This document shows, one piece after another, positions 1 through 10,980 of a stretch of DNA of 64,000 bases (position 1 is its first letter; each line of letters begins with the position of its first letter). The position numbers and the translations under genes were made by a program. The stretch is from Rickettsia endosymbiont of Bradysia coprophila (GTDB lineage Bacteria; Pseudomonadota; Alphaproteobacteria; Rickettsiales; Rickettsiaceae): positions 1-64,000 of the forward strand of contig JAHXDM010000002.1 in the NCBI GenBank assembly GCA_019468145.1, in the 5' to 3' direction. The notes below the pieces were generated by a model, which was not told the DNA's origin, searched no databases, and saw only the letters and a list, made by a program, of their open reading frames with translations.

Positions 1-1197
1 AGAAGTCAAGATTTGATCTTACAGACACTATAAATTTTGCACCTGATTGTCAGTTAAATTTTGACTGTCAGATATATATTCAAGGTACAAGATTTCATTA
101 TTCTTTTCAACAGCTAATTTTTTACTATCTTGAAAAGTTTGCATAGGGGTTTTACCATAACAATATTTTCCTGAATGTGGCCTTTCATGATTGTAATACT
201 CTAACCAAATATCAAGATCTAGCTGTAAATCTTCAAGGGATGTATAAATCTTTTTTCGCATAGCTGTATCAAAGAATTCCTGTTTCATAGTTTTGTTAAA
301 ACGCTCACACATACCATTGGTTTGAGGCGAGTAAGCGCGAGTAACAGTATGTTCTATACCTTCGATGCTTAAGAATAACTCAAAAGCATGATGCTCTATA
401 TTGCCTTTATATTCGCTCCCCCGATCAGTAAGGATACGTAAGATAGGTATCCCTTGGTCCTCATACCATGGTAATATCCGGTCATTGAGCATATCAGCAC
501 TCGTCAGCGCTGTTTTCTCAGTATATAGTTTAGCATCTGCTACTCTGGTATAGCTGTCGATAAAGACCTGAGAATAAACCTTACCTATACCTTTAAAATT
601 GCCAACATAATATGTATCCTGGCACCCTAAATAACCTGGATGCTGCGTTTCTATCTCACCATGGGCTTCTTTCTCATTACGACGCTTCTCTAATACTTGT
701 AACTGGGCTTCGGTAAGAACAATACCATCTTGAGCCATCTTAGCTTCTAATGCTTTAAGCCTTTTATTGATATTGTTTAAATCATTACGCAACCAAATTG
801 ATCTTACCCCACCAGGTGATACAAGAACACCTGTCTTCTTAAGCTCATTTGATACTCTCAGTTGCCCATATGCTGATATTCTACAGCCATATCCACAACT
901 GGCTTTCTCCACACGTGGATCTACTCTATTAGCTATTATGGGCTTCTTCCGACTTATTTCGTATAGGGCTTCTTCTCCTCCAGTTTCATATAATTCTTGA
1001 AATCTATAGTAACTATCTCTACTATATCCATAGCCTTACATGCTGCTGATACATTGGCCTAAACTCTTTGCTAGCCCTAATAACCCTAGTTTGGGCTTTA
1101 TTATTTTTGATTTAAGTTCATTGTGACCTTCCATTTTTTTATCTGTATTTTTATACATTATTTTTATTAAATGTAAGATCAAATGTCAACTAATACA
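1..1197 (-). mobile_element. IS481-family element, indel-damaged copy (first 3 bp outside the window)
   Basis: This is the same element as the intact 1202-bp copies elsewhere, in reverse orientation. The end at position 1 starts three bases inside the terminal repeat. Against the intact copies it carries six one-base indels between about 876 and 1160 (near 876, 893, 1030, 1055, 1111 and 1150, mostly in short homopolymers). These break the N-terminal half of the transposase. The other end (TAATACA, ending at 1197) abuts a truncated IS5-family element, exactly as at 27418/27419. Confidence 0.93.
28..1125 (-). pseudogene. IS481-family transposase, frameshifted
   Basis: The DDE integrase core is readable from 28 to about 880 and matches residues 80-364 of the intact transposase, including the LTDRGSEY and [10 protein letters not shown] catalytic blocks. 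The first 80 residues, which hold the helix-turn-helix, are split over several frames by one-base indels. A short ORF can start within the remnant, but it lacks the DNA-binding region. It is probably inactive unless the indels are sequencing errors. Confidence 0.9.
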
Positions 1198-2082
1198 CAT
1201 AACCCTAATAATTTAGTTCCCAATTATATAACCAGCGATTAAATTAAATCTTAGAGCAAATCTTTTACGTCGATTTCGATATTTATCAGCAATAATTTTA
1301 AAACGTTTTAGCATGCCGATAACATTTTCATTCAGGGCCCTGGTACTTGCAGTTTTTGGTTATTTTCTTATCTTGTTTTGTTAATGGATTTTTTTAGTCT
1401 TCTTTTTGGTAACTCAGATTTAGCATGAATCTTTTGTAAACCCTTGATATCCAGTATCGGTAATTACATTAGTATCAGGATGGATATTAATTTTGGATTC
1501 CTTAAATAACCTAAAATCATGTCGTTTACCATTTGCATAATTTGTACATATTATTTGTTTTGTCTTTTGTCTACTACCAGCTGAGTTTTTAAAGTATGTC
1601 TTTTCTTCTTACCTGAATAGTAGCGTTTTTGTCTTTTTTGGACGCTGGATAGGACTTTCTGTGGCATCAATTAGAATGGTTTCATACGTCATATCACTTT
1701 TAACTAAAGCTTTCTTACCAGGAAGAGCAAAATCCGGATGCTTAATTAAAGTATCTTCTACCCATTTTATATTCCGATAACAACTACTTTCAGATATTCC
1801 ATATGAAGCTGATATATGAAAATATGTTCTATATTCCCTTATATATTCTAGGCCATCAATAACCTCTCTTCTATACTTAAATGTTTGGTTTGCCCCCAAA
1901 TCTTTCTTCTTTGTTTCTGCTTCTTCTAAAATAATAGTCATTCTTGCAAAAGTATTCTTCTTAACCCCTGTTAAACGTCTAAATTCTTCTTCTCCAAACT
2001 TTTTAAGTTCTTCATATCTCATATGATAAAATTCCTGAAATCTTATCATTTTATCCTATATCCTAGGTTATGCAAGAAGTCT
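1198..2082 (-). mobile_element. IS5-family element, truncated and indel-damaged
   Basis: This is a degraded copy of the 904-bp IS5-family element. One terminal repeat is intact (GGTTATGCAAGAAGTCT ending at 2082). The other lost its outermost bases where IS481 joins at 1197/1198. It is nine bases shorter than the equivalent stretch at 26525-27418, with the losses spread as single bases, mostly in homopolymers. The flank beyond 2082 enters the traA remnant. Confidence 0.9.
1215..2049 (-). pseudogene. IS5-family transposase (ORFA/ORFB), multiply frameshifted
   Basis: ORFA is readable at 1609-2049 (MIRFQEFYHMRYEE start). It differs from intact copies around residues 50-67, where two compensating indels alter the frame, and again at the A-run that normally drives frameshifting. 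ORFB (about 1215-1620) is split over several frames. It cannot make a full transposase. Confidence 0.85.
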
Positions 2083-2084
2083 AA

Positions 2085-5000
2085 TACAAGCGGAAGTAAT
2101 AGCACAACAAGTAATGAATTCCCCAAGGTTAGTAAAATTATACCACCAAGGATGGCAAGGCAACAAATTATTATACTACTATAGAAGTACGAGCCGAAGA
2201 GTTACGGTTAATGCGGATAGCGGATAAAGTGAACCAGCGTACTCACTATGATAATATTTATGCTTTTAAAAAAGATATAGAAAATCTAACAAATGTCAGC
2301 GATCTTCAGAGAGAAGCGCTAAAAACTATATTAGTCACCGATCAAGGAGTCAGAATTTTACGAGGCAGAGCTGGAACTGGCAAATCTCATGTATTAGGCA
2401 TAGCTTATAGACTTGCAACTAGCCGCCGGCAAAATGTTATAGGGTTAGCACCGACCCATAAGGCTGCAAGCGAACTAAAAGATAAAGGTTATGAACAATG
2501 TCATACAGTTAAGGGATTTTTATTTAAGCTCTATAATAATAGAATAAAATTACCCCGCAATAGCCTGCTGGTAGTAGATGAAGCTGGAATGGTCGAAACC
2601 TCAGATTATCTAGAATTATTCAAGGTGGCCAGGAAATATAATTGCCACATCATATTAGCTGGAGATGAGCGACAATTAACCTCTATCGAGCGCAGCGGCA
2701 TGTTTGAAGTATTCGCCTCTAAATTTGGTTCATATGTTTTAAGTGATATTAGAAGACAAAGCCAGCTGTGGGGGCGCCAGATGGCTATGTGCTTTGCTGA
2801 AGGAGATATTGTAGGAGGGGTGCAATTACTATCCAAGAATCAAGGCCTAAAGTTTAATGGGATATTACAGCAATCTATAGATAGGCTGGTTAACGATTGG
2901 AGCAATAGTCAGTTTCCGGTAGAAGAGCGTCTAATAATCACCGTGGGTAACAAGGAAGTAGCCGCTCTAAACCTAGAGATACGAAAATTATTAAAGGAGC
3001 AGAATGTTTTAATGGGAAAAGAGTATAGACGCACTGCCTTTGATGTACAATTAAATAAAGAAATATCTGAAGATTATATGGCAGGAGATCGTATTATCTT
3101 TAAGACGAGTAATAAAGAGTTACAAACAAAAAATGGCGAGTTTGCTAATCTGATTGAAGTAAGCCAAAATAAATTTATAGCCAAAACAGATAAGGGCCAG
3201 ACAATAATATTTAATCCACAAGATATCAATTTCAAACACGGCTATGCCAGCACAGTCTATAAAGCTCAAAGCGCATCTATCAAAGATGTTTATGTTTTGC
3301 ATAATTTAGCAGGTAATAGCAGAAGCTCTTATGTTGAGATGACCAGACATGTTGAGAAAATAGGGCTTTATGCCAATATGGATGCTACCAAGGGGGCAGT
3401 AGGTTTGATATCGCAGCTGAGTAGGATAAATGATAAATCTGCTAGTATAGGTTTTTGTACCCACGAAGATTTAATACCAGAGAAAAATAATAAACAGCCA
3501 GGCTTTTTGGAGAAAGCAAGTAGTTGGCTTAAATCTGTAACCATCAATATTGGGGACAGATTACATTTAAACCCACAATATTATAAACTTGCGTGTAATA
3601 TAGAACCTACAGCCAAAGTCGAAGAAGTATTAAAACAAACTGTAAACGTCATTGCGAGTGAGCCGAAGGCGAGCGAAGCAATCCAGGAAAATAATTTACA
3701 AGATAGATTGCTTTGTCGGCCTAACGGCCTTCCGCGCAATGACGTTAGCGCGGTTGTAGATTTAACTACAGAACCTCTGGCCAATGACAATTATCAAATT
3801 AACGAGCACTATCAACACCAACTGGAGATAAGTAATAAAATAGCCGTAGGTCAGCAAGAAGTACTAAAAATTAAGAATGATCTGAAAACTAATAGTAGCC
3901 ATAGCAGTACCAATACTCCCCCCACTATTAATAATTCCTCTTCCCATAAGCAATATCTTTCTGAGCTAAACCGCAAGCAAGAAACGACTGACTTAAAGCG
4001 ACAACTTTCATTAAGAGCTGAAAGAGTAGCTTACTCTCTATTGGGTTCGCCAAATAAATATTTATCCAATAACCACCTACTACGCTGGGGAGAGAATGGT
4101 AAAATAGTGATGAAAATTACGGGTAGCAAAGCCGGCATTTGGCATGACTTTAGTAACGATACCGGGGGAGATTTATTTACTCTAGTACAAAGAGAAAAGA
4201 ACTGTGATTTTATTCAAGCAAAAAACTACCTCAAAGATATAATAGGTATGGCCAATAACTATCAAGAGAAAGCAACTTGGCTGAAAGATCAAGCAGCAGA
4301 CGAATTCTACCAAAAAGCTAAATCCCCAGAACAAAAAGAAAAATATATTGAAGCAGCTAAAATCAAATATGCCCAAGACTTATATGAAAAATCCGATTCC
4401 ATCAAATATTCTCCCCCCAATAATGTCTCAAGGAAATACTTATCAGAACATCGTAGTATTGAAACAGTACTAACAAAATATCAACTGAGCAATTACCTCC
4501 GAACCAGCATGATGTGGGATAATACAACTAAACAACATTACCCAGCCCTAATTGCTTTTGCACGAGATATCGAAGGCAATATAACTGGCGGACAAACTAT
4601 TAATTTAAATAAAGAAACCGGCACCAAAGCTGATATTACCCCTAATAAACGTTCCTTTGGTAGAATTAGCGGATCTTTTGTAGAAATTCAACGAGACAAT
4701 GACCAAAAACCCAATATTACGATCATCGCAGAAGGAGTAGAAACAGCCCTTAGCCTGCAAGAAGCCGGACTGAATGGCAAAATCGTCTGCAGCCTTGGAG
4801 TTAGCAACATCAAAAACTATCAGCCGCAAGAGAATGAACGGATCATAATCGCTGCCGATAATGATGGCAAAGATGCACCCTCTCTGAAAGCTATAACAAA
4901 CGCCAAGGAAACATTAGAACAAAAAGGTGCGATAGTTTCAATCACAATGCCTAAAGAGCTTGGAGATTTTAATGATGTACTAAAAACTCAAGGATTCGAA

Positions 5001-5523
5001 TCTATCCGAAACCTACTAATACCAGAGATTGAGAAATTAGCACTTGGTCATAAAAATAATCAGATCAAATCTATTGAACTAGAATTATCCAAGGTAGCAA
5101 CTGCTAATAATGCTACAAACCTTCCAAAACGAGATAAAATCATTAGAAAGATTTGGCTCAGCAGAAAATATAACGACAGCCTTGCAAATATACAAAAACC
5201 AAAACCCAGAAGCCTTCATTAACTATAGCCACGAAACCTGCGCTACAGCAATTGAGCAAAAAATAACAACAGATTTACAAACCATGAAAAATAAATTTAA
5301 TCCTAATTATCACTTAGTGGCTACCCTATTTTGTGATATAGTTATACACGACTTCACAGGCAAAAGCCACACGGTACCCGAAGATTACCTAGCAGCTCTC
5401 GGTAAGGATACACAAGTACTGCAATATATTAATCCAGAATCATCGGTAGCTAAAGGAATCAAACATGAAATGCAGAATATCGTAATAGCACAGAAAAATC
5501 CAAGAGCGCATATTAAGCTATAA
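2085..5523 (+). pseudogene. traA: Ti-type TraA relaxase/helicase, N-terminus lost and frameshifted near the end
   Basis: TraA of Ti-type systems nicks and unwinds DNA for conjugation. This remnant lacks the whole N-terminal MobA/MobL relaxase domain, because the IS5 end at 2082 cuts into it. An open frame runs from about 2130 through the first ATG at 2211. The UvrD/RecD-like helicase is recognisable by Walker A (RGRAGTGKSH) and Walker B-like LLVVDEAGM. A toprim-like block (IIAEGVETALSLQEAG) lies near residue 840. ORF1 ends at 5222, while the natural C-terminus continues in another frame at 5110-5523 (ERFGSAENITTALQ onward). A one-base frameshift therefore lies around 5110-5160. An in-frame palindromic insert occupies 3645-3746. 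TraA and TraD-Ti act together in DNA processing, and two traD-Ti copies lie elsewhere in the window. Confidence 0.85.
3645..3746 (+). repeat. Rickettsial palindromic element inserted in frame in traA
   Basis: The arms AACGTCATTGCG (3645-3656) and CGCAATGACGTT (3735-3746) are perfect reverse complements, with further pairing inside. The insert is 102 bp, or 34 codons, and is read straight through in traA; it encodes VIASEPKASEAIQ and what follows. The same family lies at 22488-22594, 24325-24422 and 24881-25000. In-frame palindromic elements are a known feature of Rickettsia genes. Confidence 0.88.
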
Positions 5524-5595
5524 TACTCATATTATAAAGTAGCAGAGTCATTTTTTCTTAATTAAATATTAATTAATCTTAATATAGCAATTAAA

Positions 5596-6797
5596 TGTAT
5601 TAGTTGACATTTGATCTTACATTTAATAAAAATAATGTATAAAAAATACAGATAAAAAAATGGAAGGTCACAATGAACTTAAATCAAAAAATAATAAAGC
5701 CCAAACTAGGGTTATTAGGGCTAGCAAAGAGTTTAGGCAATGTATCAGCAGCATGTAAGGCTATGGGATATAGTAGAGATAGTTACTATAGATTTCAAGA
5801 ATTATATGAAACTGGAGGAGAAGAAGCCCTATACGAAATAAGTCGGAAGAAGCCCATAATAGCTAATAGAGTAGATCCACGTGTGGAGAAAGCAGTTGTG
5901 GATATGGCTGTAGAATATCCAGCATATGGGCAACTGAGAGTATCAAATGAGCTTAAGAAGACAGGTGTTCTTGTATCACCTGGTGGGGTAAGATCAATTT
6001 GGTTGCGTAATGATTTAAACAATATCAATAAAAGGCTTAAAGCATTAGAAGCTAAGATGGCTCAAGATGGTATTGTTCTTACCGAAGCCCAGTTACAAGT
6101 ATTAGAGAAGCGTCGTAATGAGAAAGAAGCCCATGGTGAGATAGAAACGCAGCATCCAGGTTATTTAGGGTGCCAGGATACATATTATGTTGGCAATTTT
6201 AAAGGTATAGGTAAGGTTTATTCTCAGGTCTTTATCGACAGCTATACCAGAGTAGCAGATGCTAAACTATATACTGAGAAAACAGCGCTGACGAGTGCTG
6301 ATATGCTCAATGACCGGATATTACCATGGTATGAGGACCAAGGGATACCTATCTTACGTATCCTTACTGATCGGGGGAGCGAATATAAAGGCAATATAGA
6401 GCATCATGCTTTTGAGTTATTCTTAAGCATCGAAGGTATAGAACATACTGTTACTCGCGCTTACTCGCCTCAAACCAATGGTATGTGTGAGCGTTTTAAC
6501 AAAACTATGAAACAGGAATTCTTTGATACAGCTATGCGAAAAAAGATTTATACATCCCTTGAAGATTTACAGCTAGATCTTGATATTTGGTTAGAGTATT
6601 ACAATCATGAAAGGCCACATTCAGGAAAATATTGTTATGGTAAAACCCCTATGCAAACTTTTCAAGATAGTAAAAAATTAGCTGTTGAAAAGAATAATGA
6701 AATCTTGTACCTTGAATATATATCTGACAGTCAAAATTTAACTGACAATCAGGTGCAAAATTTATAGTGTCTGTAAGATCAAATCTTGACTTCTACA
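5596..6797 (+). mobile_element. IS481-family element, intact, with 7-bp target duplication
   Basis: This is the reference copy for the window, 1202 bp. The ends are imperfect inverted repeats of 26 bp, 21 of which match; both start TGTA and share the inner block ATTTGATCTTACA. The target duplication AATTAAA is present at 5589-5595 and 6798-6804, so this copy arrived by ordinary transposition into the spacer after traA. Its single gene has its start 77 bp from the left end. Confidence 0.95.
5673..6767 (+). CDS. IS481-family transposase, intact
   Basis: The 364-residue DDE transposase has an N-terminal helix-turn-helix (about residues 18-45, [20 protein letters not shown]) followed by an rve integrase core. 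The catalytic residues are read as D169 (GCQDTYYVG), D233 (LTDRGSEY) and E273 (NGMCERFNK). The start is preceded by GGAAGGTCACA, a usable ribosome binding site. The sequence is identical to the proteins at 9573-10667, 18900-19994 and 27496-28590. Confidence 0.95.
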   Translation: MNLNQKIIKPKLGLLGLAKSLGNVSAACKAMGYSRDSYYRFQELYETGGEEALYEISRKKPIIANRVDPRVEKAVVDMAVEYPAYGQLRVSNELKKTGVLVSPGGVRSIWLRNDLNNINKRLKALEAKMAQDGIVLTEAQLQVLEKRRNEKEAHGEIETQHPGYLGCQDTYYVGNFKGIGKVYSQVFIDSYTRVADAKLYTEKTALTSADMLNDRILPWYEDQGIPILRILTDRGSEYKGNIEHHAFELFLSIEGIEHTVTRAYSPQTNGMCERFNKTMKQEFFDTAMRKKIYTSLEDLQLDLDIWLEYYNHERPHSGKYCYGKTPMQTFQDSKKLAVEKNNEILYLEYISDSQNLTDNQVQNL

Positions 6798-6818
6798 AAT
6801 TAAAATATTAATATTTTC

Positions 6819-7775
6819 TTGCTATTTTTAATAAATAACTCTATAAAGATCCCCATATTTTATAATTCAATTCAATTACCTATGCTAGAGAATGACATAT
6901 TATTAACCTTTCTATCGGCTATATTATGTGTATTTTCAAGAGCATTATTAAATGTAATGGATAGAATCATATTCTTTAAACATGAGGCTGATTTTCTCTT
7001 AAATATGGCTTTAAATACTGTATTTCCCTTTTTCCTATGTTATTTAGTTAGTATGTTATTAAATGTTAATTATGAAGACTTTTTTAATCTTGTTTTAAAT
7101 TTAAATATATTTCTTGCAGCATTGATGGCACAAATTGTAGCCTATACCATTTCATACGCTTTTAAACGTATGCCCATCCAAAATATTGCGCTAGTAATGA
7201 AAACATCAGACATACTAATACCCGTGGCAGGATTTCTATTATCTAATAAATTTAACATAATAGATTATAGTTTTTCATTACTTACTACTTTTGCATTTAC
7301 ACCTATATTTTTTGCATCTTATAGAAATAGATTACCTTTTTTATGGTTTATATCTGTTATAATACTATGCTCTCTTCTTTTACAGGTAATAATTAATACA
7401 CTTTATCCTATACAACAATTTTCAAAGGATTTTAATATTTTTGTAAAATTAATGGTAATTATATTATTTTGGCGAACAATTTTTAGTTCAGTATTATTTT
7501 TATATAAAAAAATCTTATTTAGTAATTATTTACCAAAAATAAATAATTACTATCTTTTAATCTCGAGGTCTATATTAGCTTTCTGTGCACAAGCTACATT
7601 TTTCTTTAGTATTACTAAAAATTCTTCCAATATTGCTTGGCCAATATTAAATTCAACTCCTATTGTTACATGTCTTATTTCTTCTATATTTTTATCTGAA
7701 AAAATTAGTAAAGAAATACTAATTACTTTAATGCTCTTTATATTCATTTCCTGCAATTACTTATTAATCAAGTAA
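6819..7775 (+). CDS. DMT/EamA-like permease, first gene of a three-gene cassette
   Basis: The predicted integral membrane protein (318 residues) has about ten hydrophobic segments spread over its length. It resembles the drug/metabolite transporter (EamA) fold: the C-terminal half repeats the pattern of the N-terminal half and ends in a helix pair containing NSTPIVTCLISSIFLSEKIS, a typical EamA signature region. The start is uncertain. The first ATG is only 22 bp from the IS481 end, and M22 (MLENDILL, 6882) would fit a normal EamA N-terminus better. Only 5 bp separate it from the HIT gene, so the two are probably co-transcribed. The substrate is unknown. Base composition is even more AT-rich than that of the tra genes, suggesting separate acquisition. 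Confidence 0.7.
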   Translation: MLFLINNSIKIPIFYNSIQLPMLENDILLTFLSAILCVFSRALLNVMDRIIFFKHEADFLLNMALNTVFPFFLCYLVSMLLNVNYEDFFNLVLNLNIFLAALMAQIVAYTISYAFKRMPIQNIALVMKTSDILIPVAGFLLSNKFNIIDYSFSLLTTFAFTPIFFASYRNRLPFLWFISVIILCSLLLQVIINTLYPIQQFSKDFNIFVKLMVIILFWRTIFSSVLFLYKKILFSNYLPKINNYYLLISRSILAFCAQATFFFSITKNSSNIAWPILNSTPIVTCLISSIFLSEKISKEILITLMLFIFISCNYLLIK

Positions 7776-7780
7776 ATAAT

Positions 7781-8437
7781 ATGAATAATCACGATATTGC
7801 CTTAACAATTTTTAAACATAATCTCAATTATACTAATAAATGCTTATTCTGTTCTCCTGTTATAGGGTCTGTTTTATTTGAGACTCCTAATTTTAGGGTT
7901 TTTCTTGATACTTTTCCTTTGTGCCCAGGTCATGTAATGATTAGCTCAAAAGAACATTATGGTTCTGCAGGTGAAATACCTGAAGAGCTATTTCATGAAC
8001 TTAATACACTTAAAACACAAATAGATATTTGGGCAAAATCTAAAACTAGTTTTTCTATTTTTTATGAACATGGACGAGCAGGATCATGTAGTAGTTTAAA
8101 TGCAGAAAATCCAAAATGTCATCATTTTCACTTGCATTGTTTACCAATAAAGGTTTGTATTCACCAAGAATTAGCTTCTAAAAAATATGAATATATACCC
8201 ATGAATTCATATGATCAGATTCAAAATTTATTTTTTCAATATGGAAATTATTTATTTTTTCAAAATAATAACGGGGACATGTTTTTTTATGTTGCTGGAG
8301 AAAAAGCAGTAGCTCCTCATCTACTAAGAACGTTAGTAGGAAAATCTATTGGGAAGCTGCACTTAGCAGATTGGGAACAATATAATAGACCAGATCTTTA
8401 TATTGAAAATTATGAATTTACAAAAGATTTAAGATAG
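7781..8437 (+). CDS. HIT-family nucleotide-binding protein
   Basis: The protein has 218 residues. The N-terminus has a CLFC pair near residue 22, as in HIT proteins with a zinc knuckle, then FLDTFPLCPGHVMISSKEHYG, matching the HIT beta-sheet core. Near residue 115 lies the histidine triad, CHHFHLHCLP (H-x-H-x-H). HIT proteins hydrolyse or transfer nucleotides from dinucleotides or nucleotidylated substrates. At 218 residues it is longer than a minimal HIT protein (110-140); the C-terminal 90 residues are unassigned. It lies 5 bp after the permease and 1 bp before the PLP enzyme. The exact reaction cannot be inferred. Confidence 0.75.
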   Translation: MNNHDIALTIFKHNLNYTNKCLFCSPVIGSVLFETPNFRVFLDTFPLCPGHVMISSKEHYGSAGEIPEELFHELNTLKTQIDIWAKSKTSFSIFYEHGRAGSCSSLNAENPKCHHFHLHCLPIKVCIHQELASKKYEYIPMNSYDQIQNLFFQYGNYLFFQNNNGDMFFYVAGEKAVAPHLLRTLVGKSIGKLHLADWEQYNRPDLYIENYEFTKDLR

Positions 8438-8438
8438 T

Positions 8439-9542
8439 ATGAAAAATCAACCAATTATCTATTTTGATAATGCATCTACAGTTTTCCCTAAACCAAAGAT
8501 TATACTTGATTATATGGCAGAATATTTGTCTCACATAGGAGGTAGTCCTGCAAGAGGAGGGCATAAACTTGCTGATCTTGCAGATAATTACATAACAAAC
8601 GTTAGAAAAAATCTTGCTTCTCTATTTAATATAACAGATCACTCACATGTTGTCTTTACTCAAAACGCTACACATTCGTTAAATATAGTAATTAAAGGAT
8701 ATTTAAAATCAGGTGATCATGCATTAATATGTAATTTTAGTCATAATTCTGTACTACGCCCATTAAATTCCTTAAAACAAAAAAATATTGTTACATATGA
8801 TATTTTTCAAATATCTTCAGACGGATTAGTAGATGAAGAAGAAATTAGTAAGTTAATTAAAACAAATACTAGAATTATCATATGTAATCATGCTTCAAAT
8901 GTTATCGGAGTAAAAGCACCATTAAAGCAAATTTCTAAAATAGCTAAAAAATATGGATTACATTTTCTTGTAGATTGTAGCCAATCTGCTATTTATTTGA
9001 ATATAGATGTAGAACATGATTCTATTGATTTTTTGGTAGGAACAGGTCATAAAACTTTGAATGGTCCGCCTGGAATAGGTTTTTTATATATTAAAGATGG
9101 TAACCTTGTTGATTGTTTTATGGAAGGTGGAAGTGGTGGAAATCATTCTATCTCTCCAATGCATCCAAAGTTATTACCGCATAAATTTGAGGCAGGCACT
9201 ATGAATTTTCTAGGCATTGCAGGGTTAGCTGGAGGACTAGATTATTTAAAGCAGGTTGGAATAAATTATATTATTTTAAAAACAAAAGAACTGACTATGT
9301 ATGCTTTGAATAAACTTTTAGAAATAAAAGAGTGTATAATTTATGGTTCTAAAGATTTATCATTAAAAATTCCAATCATTTCTTTTAATATACTAGGTTG
9401 GCGTTTAATAGAAATAGCTGAAATTCTTGACAAGAATTATTCAATAATGCTAAGACCAGGAATACAGTGTGCTCCTTTGACTCATCATTTATTAGGTACA
9501 TTACCAAATGGAACTGTACGTATAAGCTTTAACCATATGAAT
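8439..9542 (+). CDS. Class V PLP-dependent aminotransferase / cysteine desulfurase-like, C-terminus cut by IS481
   Basis: This is a fold-type I PLP enzyme. The start YFDNASTVFPKPK is typical of the cysteine desulfurase/selenocysteine lyase family. K205 in GTGHKTLNGPPG is the expected PLP Schiff-base lysine and D179 (FLVDCSQS) the pyridine-nitrogen partner. The motif GIQCAPLTHHLLGT near the C-terminus carries the conserved Cys of this subfamily. Native sequence ends at NHMN (9542). The ORF runs on to 9578 with 11 IS-encoded residues, so only a few residues seem to be missing and the fold may survive. It is the third gene of the cassette after the permease and HIT protein. A role in making or editing a small sulfur- or amino-containing molecule is possible but is only inference. 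Confidence 0.8.
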
Positions 9543-10744
9543 TGTAGAAGTCAAGATTTGATCTTACAGACACTATAAATTTTGCACCTGATTGTCAGTT
9601 AAATTTTGACTGTCAGATATATATTCAAGGTACAAGATTTCATTATTCTTTTCAACAGCTAATTTTTTACTATCTTGAAAAGTTTGCATAGGGGTTTTAC
9701 CATAACAATATTTTCCTGAATGTGGCCTTTCATGATTGTAATACTCTAACCAAATATCAAGATCTAGCTGTAAATCTTCAAGGGATGTATAAATCTTTTT
9801 TCGCATAGCTGTATCAAAGAATTCCTGTTTCATAGTTTTGTTAAAACGCTCACACATACCATTGGTTTGAGGCGAGTAAGCGCGAGTAACAGTATGTTCT
9901 ATACCTTCGATGCTTAAGAATAACTCAAAAGCATGATGCTCTATATTGCCTTTATATTCGCTCCCCCGATCAGTAAGGATACGTAAGATAGGTATCCCTT
10001 GGTCCTCATACCATGGTAATATCCGGTCATTGAGCATATCAGCACTCGTCAGCGCTGTTTTCTCAGTATATAGTTTAGCATCTGCTACTCTGGTATAGCT
10101 GTCGATAAAGACCTGAGAATAAACCTTACCTATACCTTTAAAATTGCCAACATAATATGTATCCTGGCACCCTAAATAACCTGGATGCTGCGTTTCTATC
10201 TCACCATGGGCTTCTTTCTCATTACGACGCTTCTCTAATACTTGTAACTGGGCTTCGGTAAGAACAATACCATCTTGAGCCATCTTAGCTTCTAATGCTT
10301 TAAGCCTTTTATTGATATTGTTTAAATCATTACGCAACCAAATTGATCTTACCCCACCAGGTGATACAAGAACACCTGTCTTCTTAAGCTCATTTGATAC
10401 TCTCAGTTGCCCATATGCTGGATATTCTACAGCCATATCCACAACTGCTTTCTCCACACGTGGATCTACTCTATTAGCTATTATGGGCTTCTTCCGACTT
10501 ATTTCGTATAGGGCTTCTTCTCCTCCAGTTTCATATAATTCTTGAAATCTATAGTAACTATCTCTACTATATCCCATAGCCTTACATGCTGCTGATACAT
10601 TGCCTAAACTCTTTGCTAGCCCTAATAACCCTAGTTTGGGCTTTATTATTTTTTGATTTAAGTTCATTGTGACCTTCCATTTTTTTATCTGTATTTTTTA
10701 TACATTATTTTTATTAAATGTAAGATCAAATGTCAACTAATACA
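9543..10744 (-). mobile_element. IS481-family element, intact, no target duplication
   Basis: This full-length 1202-bp copy has both ends intact. The flanks (CATATGAAT on the left, AATAATCTA on the right) share only three bases, so the expected 7-bp duplication is missing. The left flank is the PLP enzyme and the right flank lies just downstream of traD. The copy therefore marks a recombination or deletion junction rather than a simple insertion. Confidence 0.93.
9573..10667 (-). CDS. IS481-family transposase, intact
   Basis: This 364-residue protein is identical to the one at 5673-6767, with all catalytic residues present. It is convergent with the truncated PLP enzyme, whose reading frame ends inside this element at 9578. 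Confidence 0.93.
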   Translation of the reverse strand: MNLNQKIIKPKLGLLGLAKSLGNVSAACKAMGYSRDSYYRFQELYETGGEEALYEISRKKPIIANRVDPRVEKAVVDMAVEYPAYGQLRVSNELKKTGVLVSPGGVRSIWLRNDLNNINKRLKALEAKMAQDGIVLTEAQLQVLEKRRNEKEAHGEIETQHPGYLGCQDTYYVGNFKGIGKVYSQVFIDSYTRVADAKLYTEKTALTSADMLNDRILPWYEDQGIPILRILTDRGSEYKGNIEHHAFELFLSIEGIEHTVTRAYSPQTNGMCERFNKTMKQEFFDTAMRKKIYTSLEDLQLDLDIWLEYYNHERPHSGKYCYGKTPMQTFQDSKKLAVEKNNEILYLEYISDSQNLTDNQVQNL

Positions 10745-10800
10745 AATAATCTAATAATGGTAATCGTTGGTAAAGGTGGTCTAGAGTTATACTTATTTGA

Positions 10801-10980
10801 TTAAGTTTGCCACTTCATCTGTAACTTGGTAATAGGATAGTTACCAGCAAGTTTGACATAACAGGTAAGATCTGATAGAGTCATGATTTCCGATGGCATG
10901 ACTAGTAACCTTTTGCGTTCGATGTTGTTGATATTTACTCCATCGCGCATGGTATTGGAGCCATAAGACAGGCTTTCTTG
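10801..10980 (-). pseudogene. traD: traD (F-type coupling protein), 3' part separated by ISKra4-like element
   Basis: Reading on the minus strand from the IS edge gives SLSYGSNTMRDGVNINNIE, then ends in TKLQMKWQT and a TAA stop at 10801-10803. The same peptide continues TraD in the second copy at 42894-43670, which proves the join. Deleting the element and one 8-bp duplication gives an uninterrupted 566-codon traD (10801-13897). Confidence 0.85.

Noticed and set aside
5795-6028. Repeated 77-codon ORF antisense to every IS481 transposase
   Set aside because: It is the antisense shadow of the N-terminal part of the transposase, repeated because the IS is repeated. It has no independent support.
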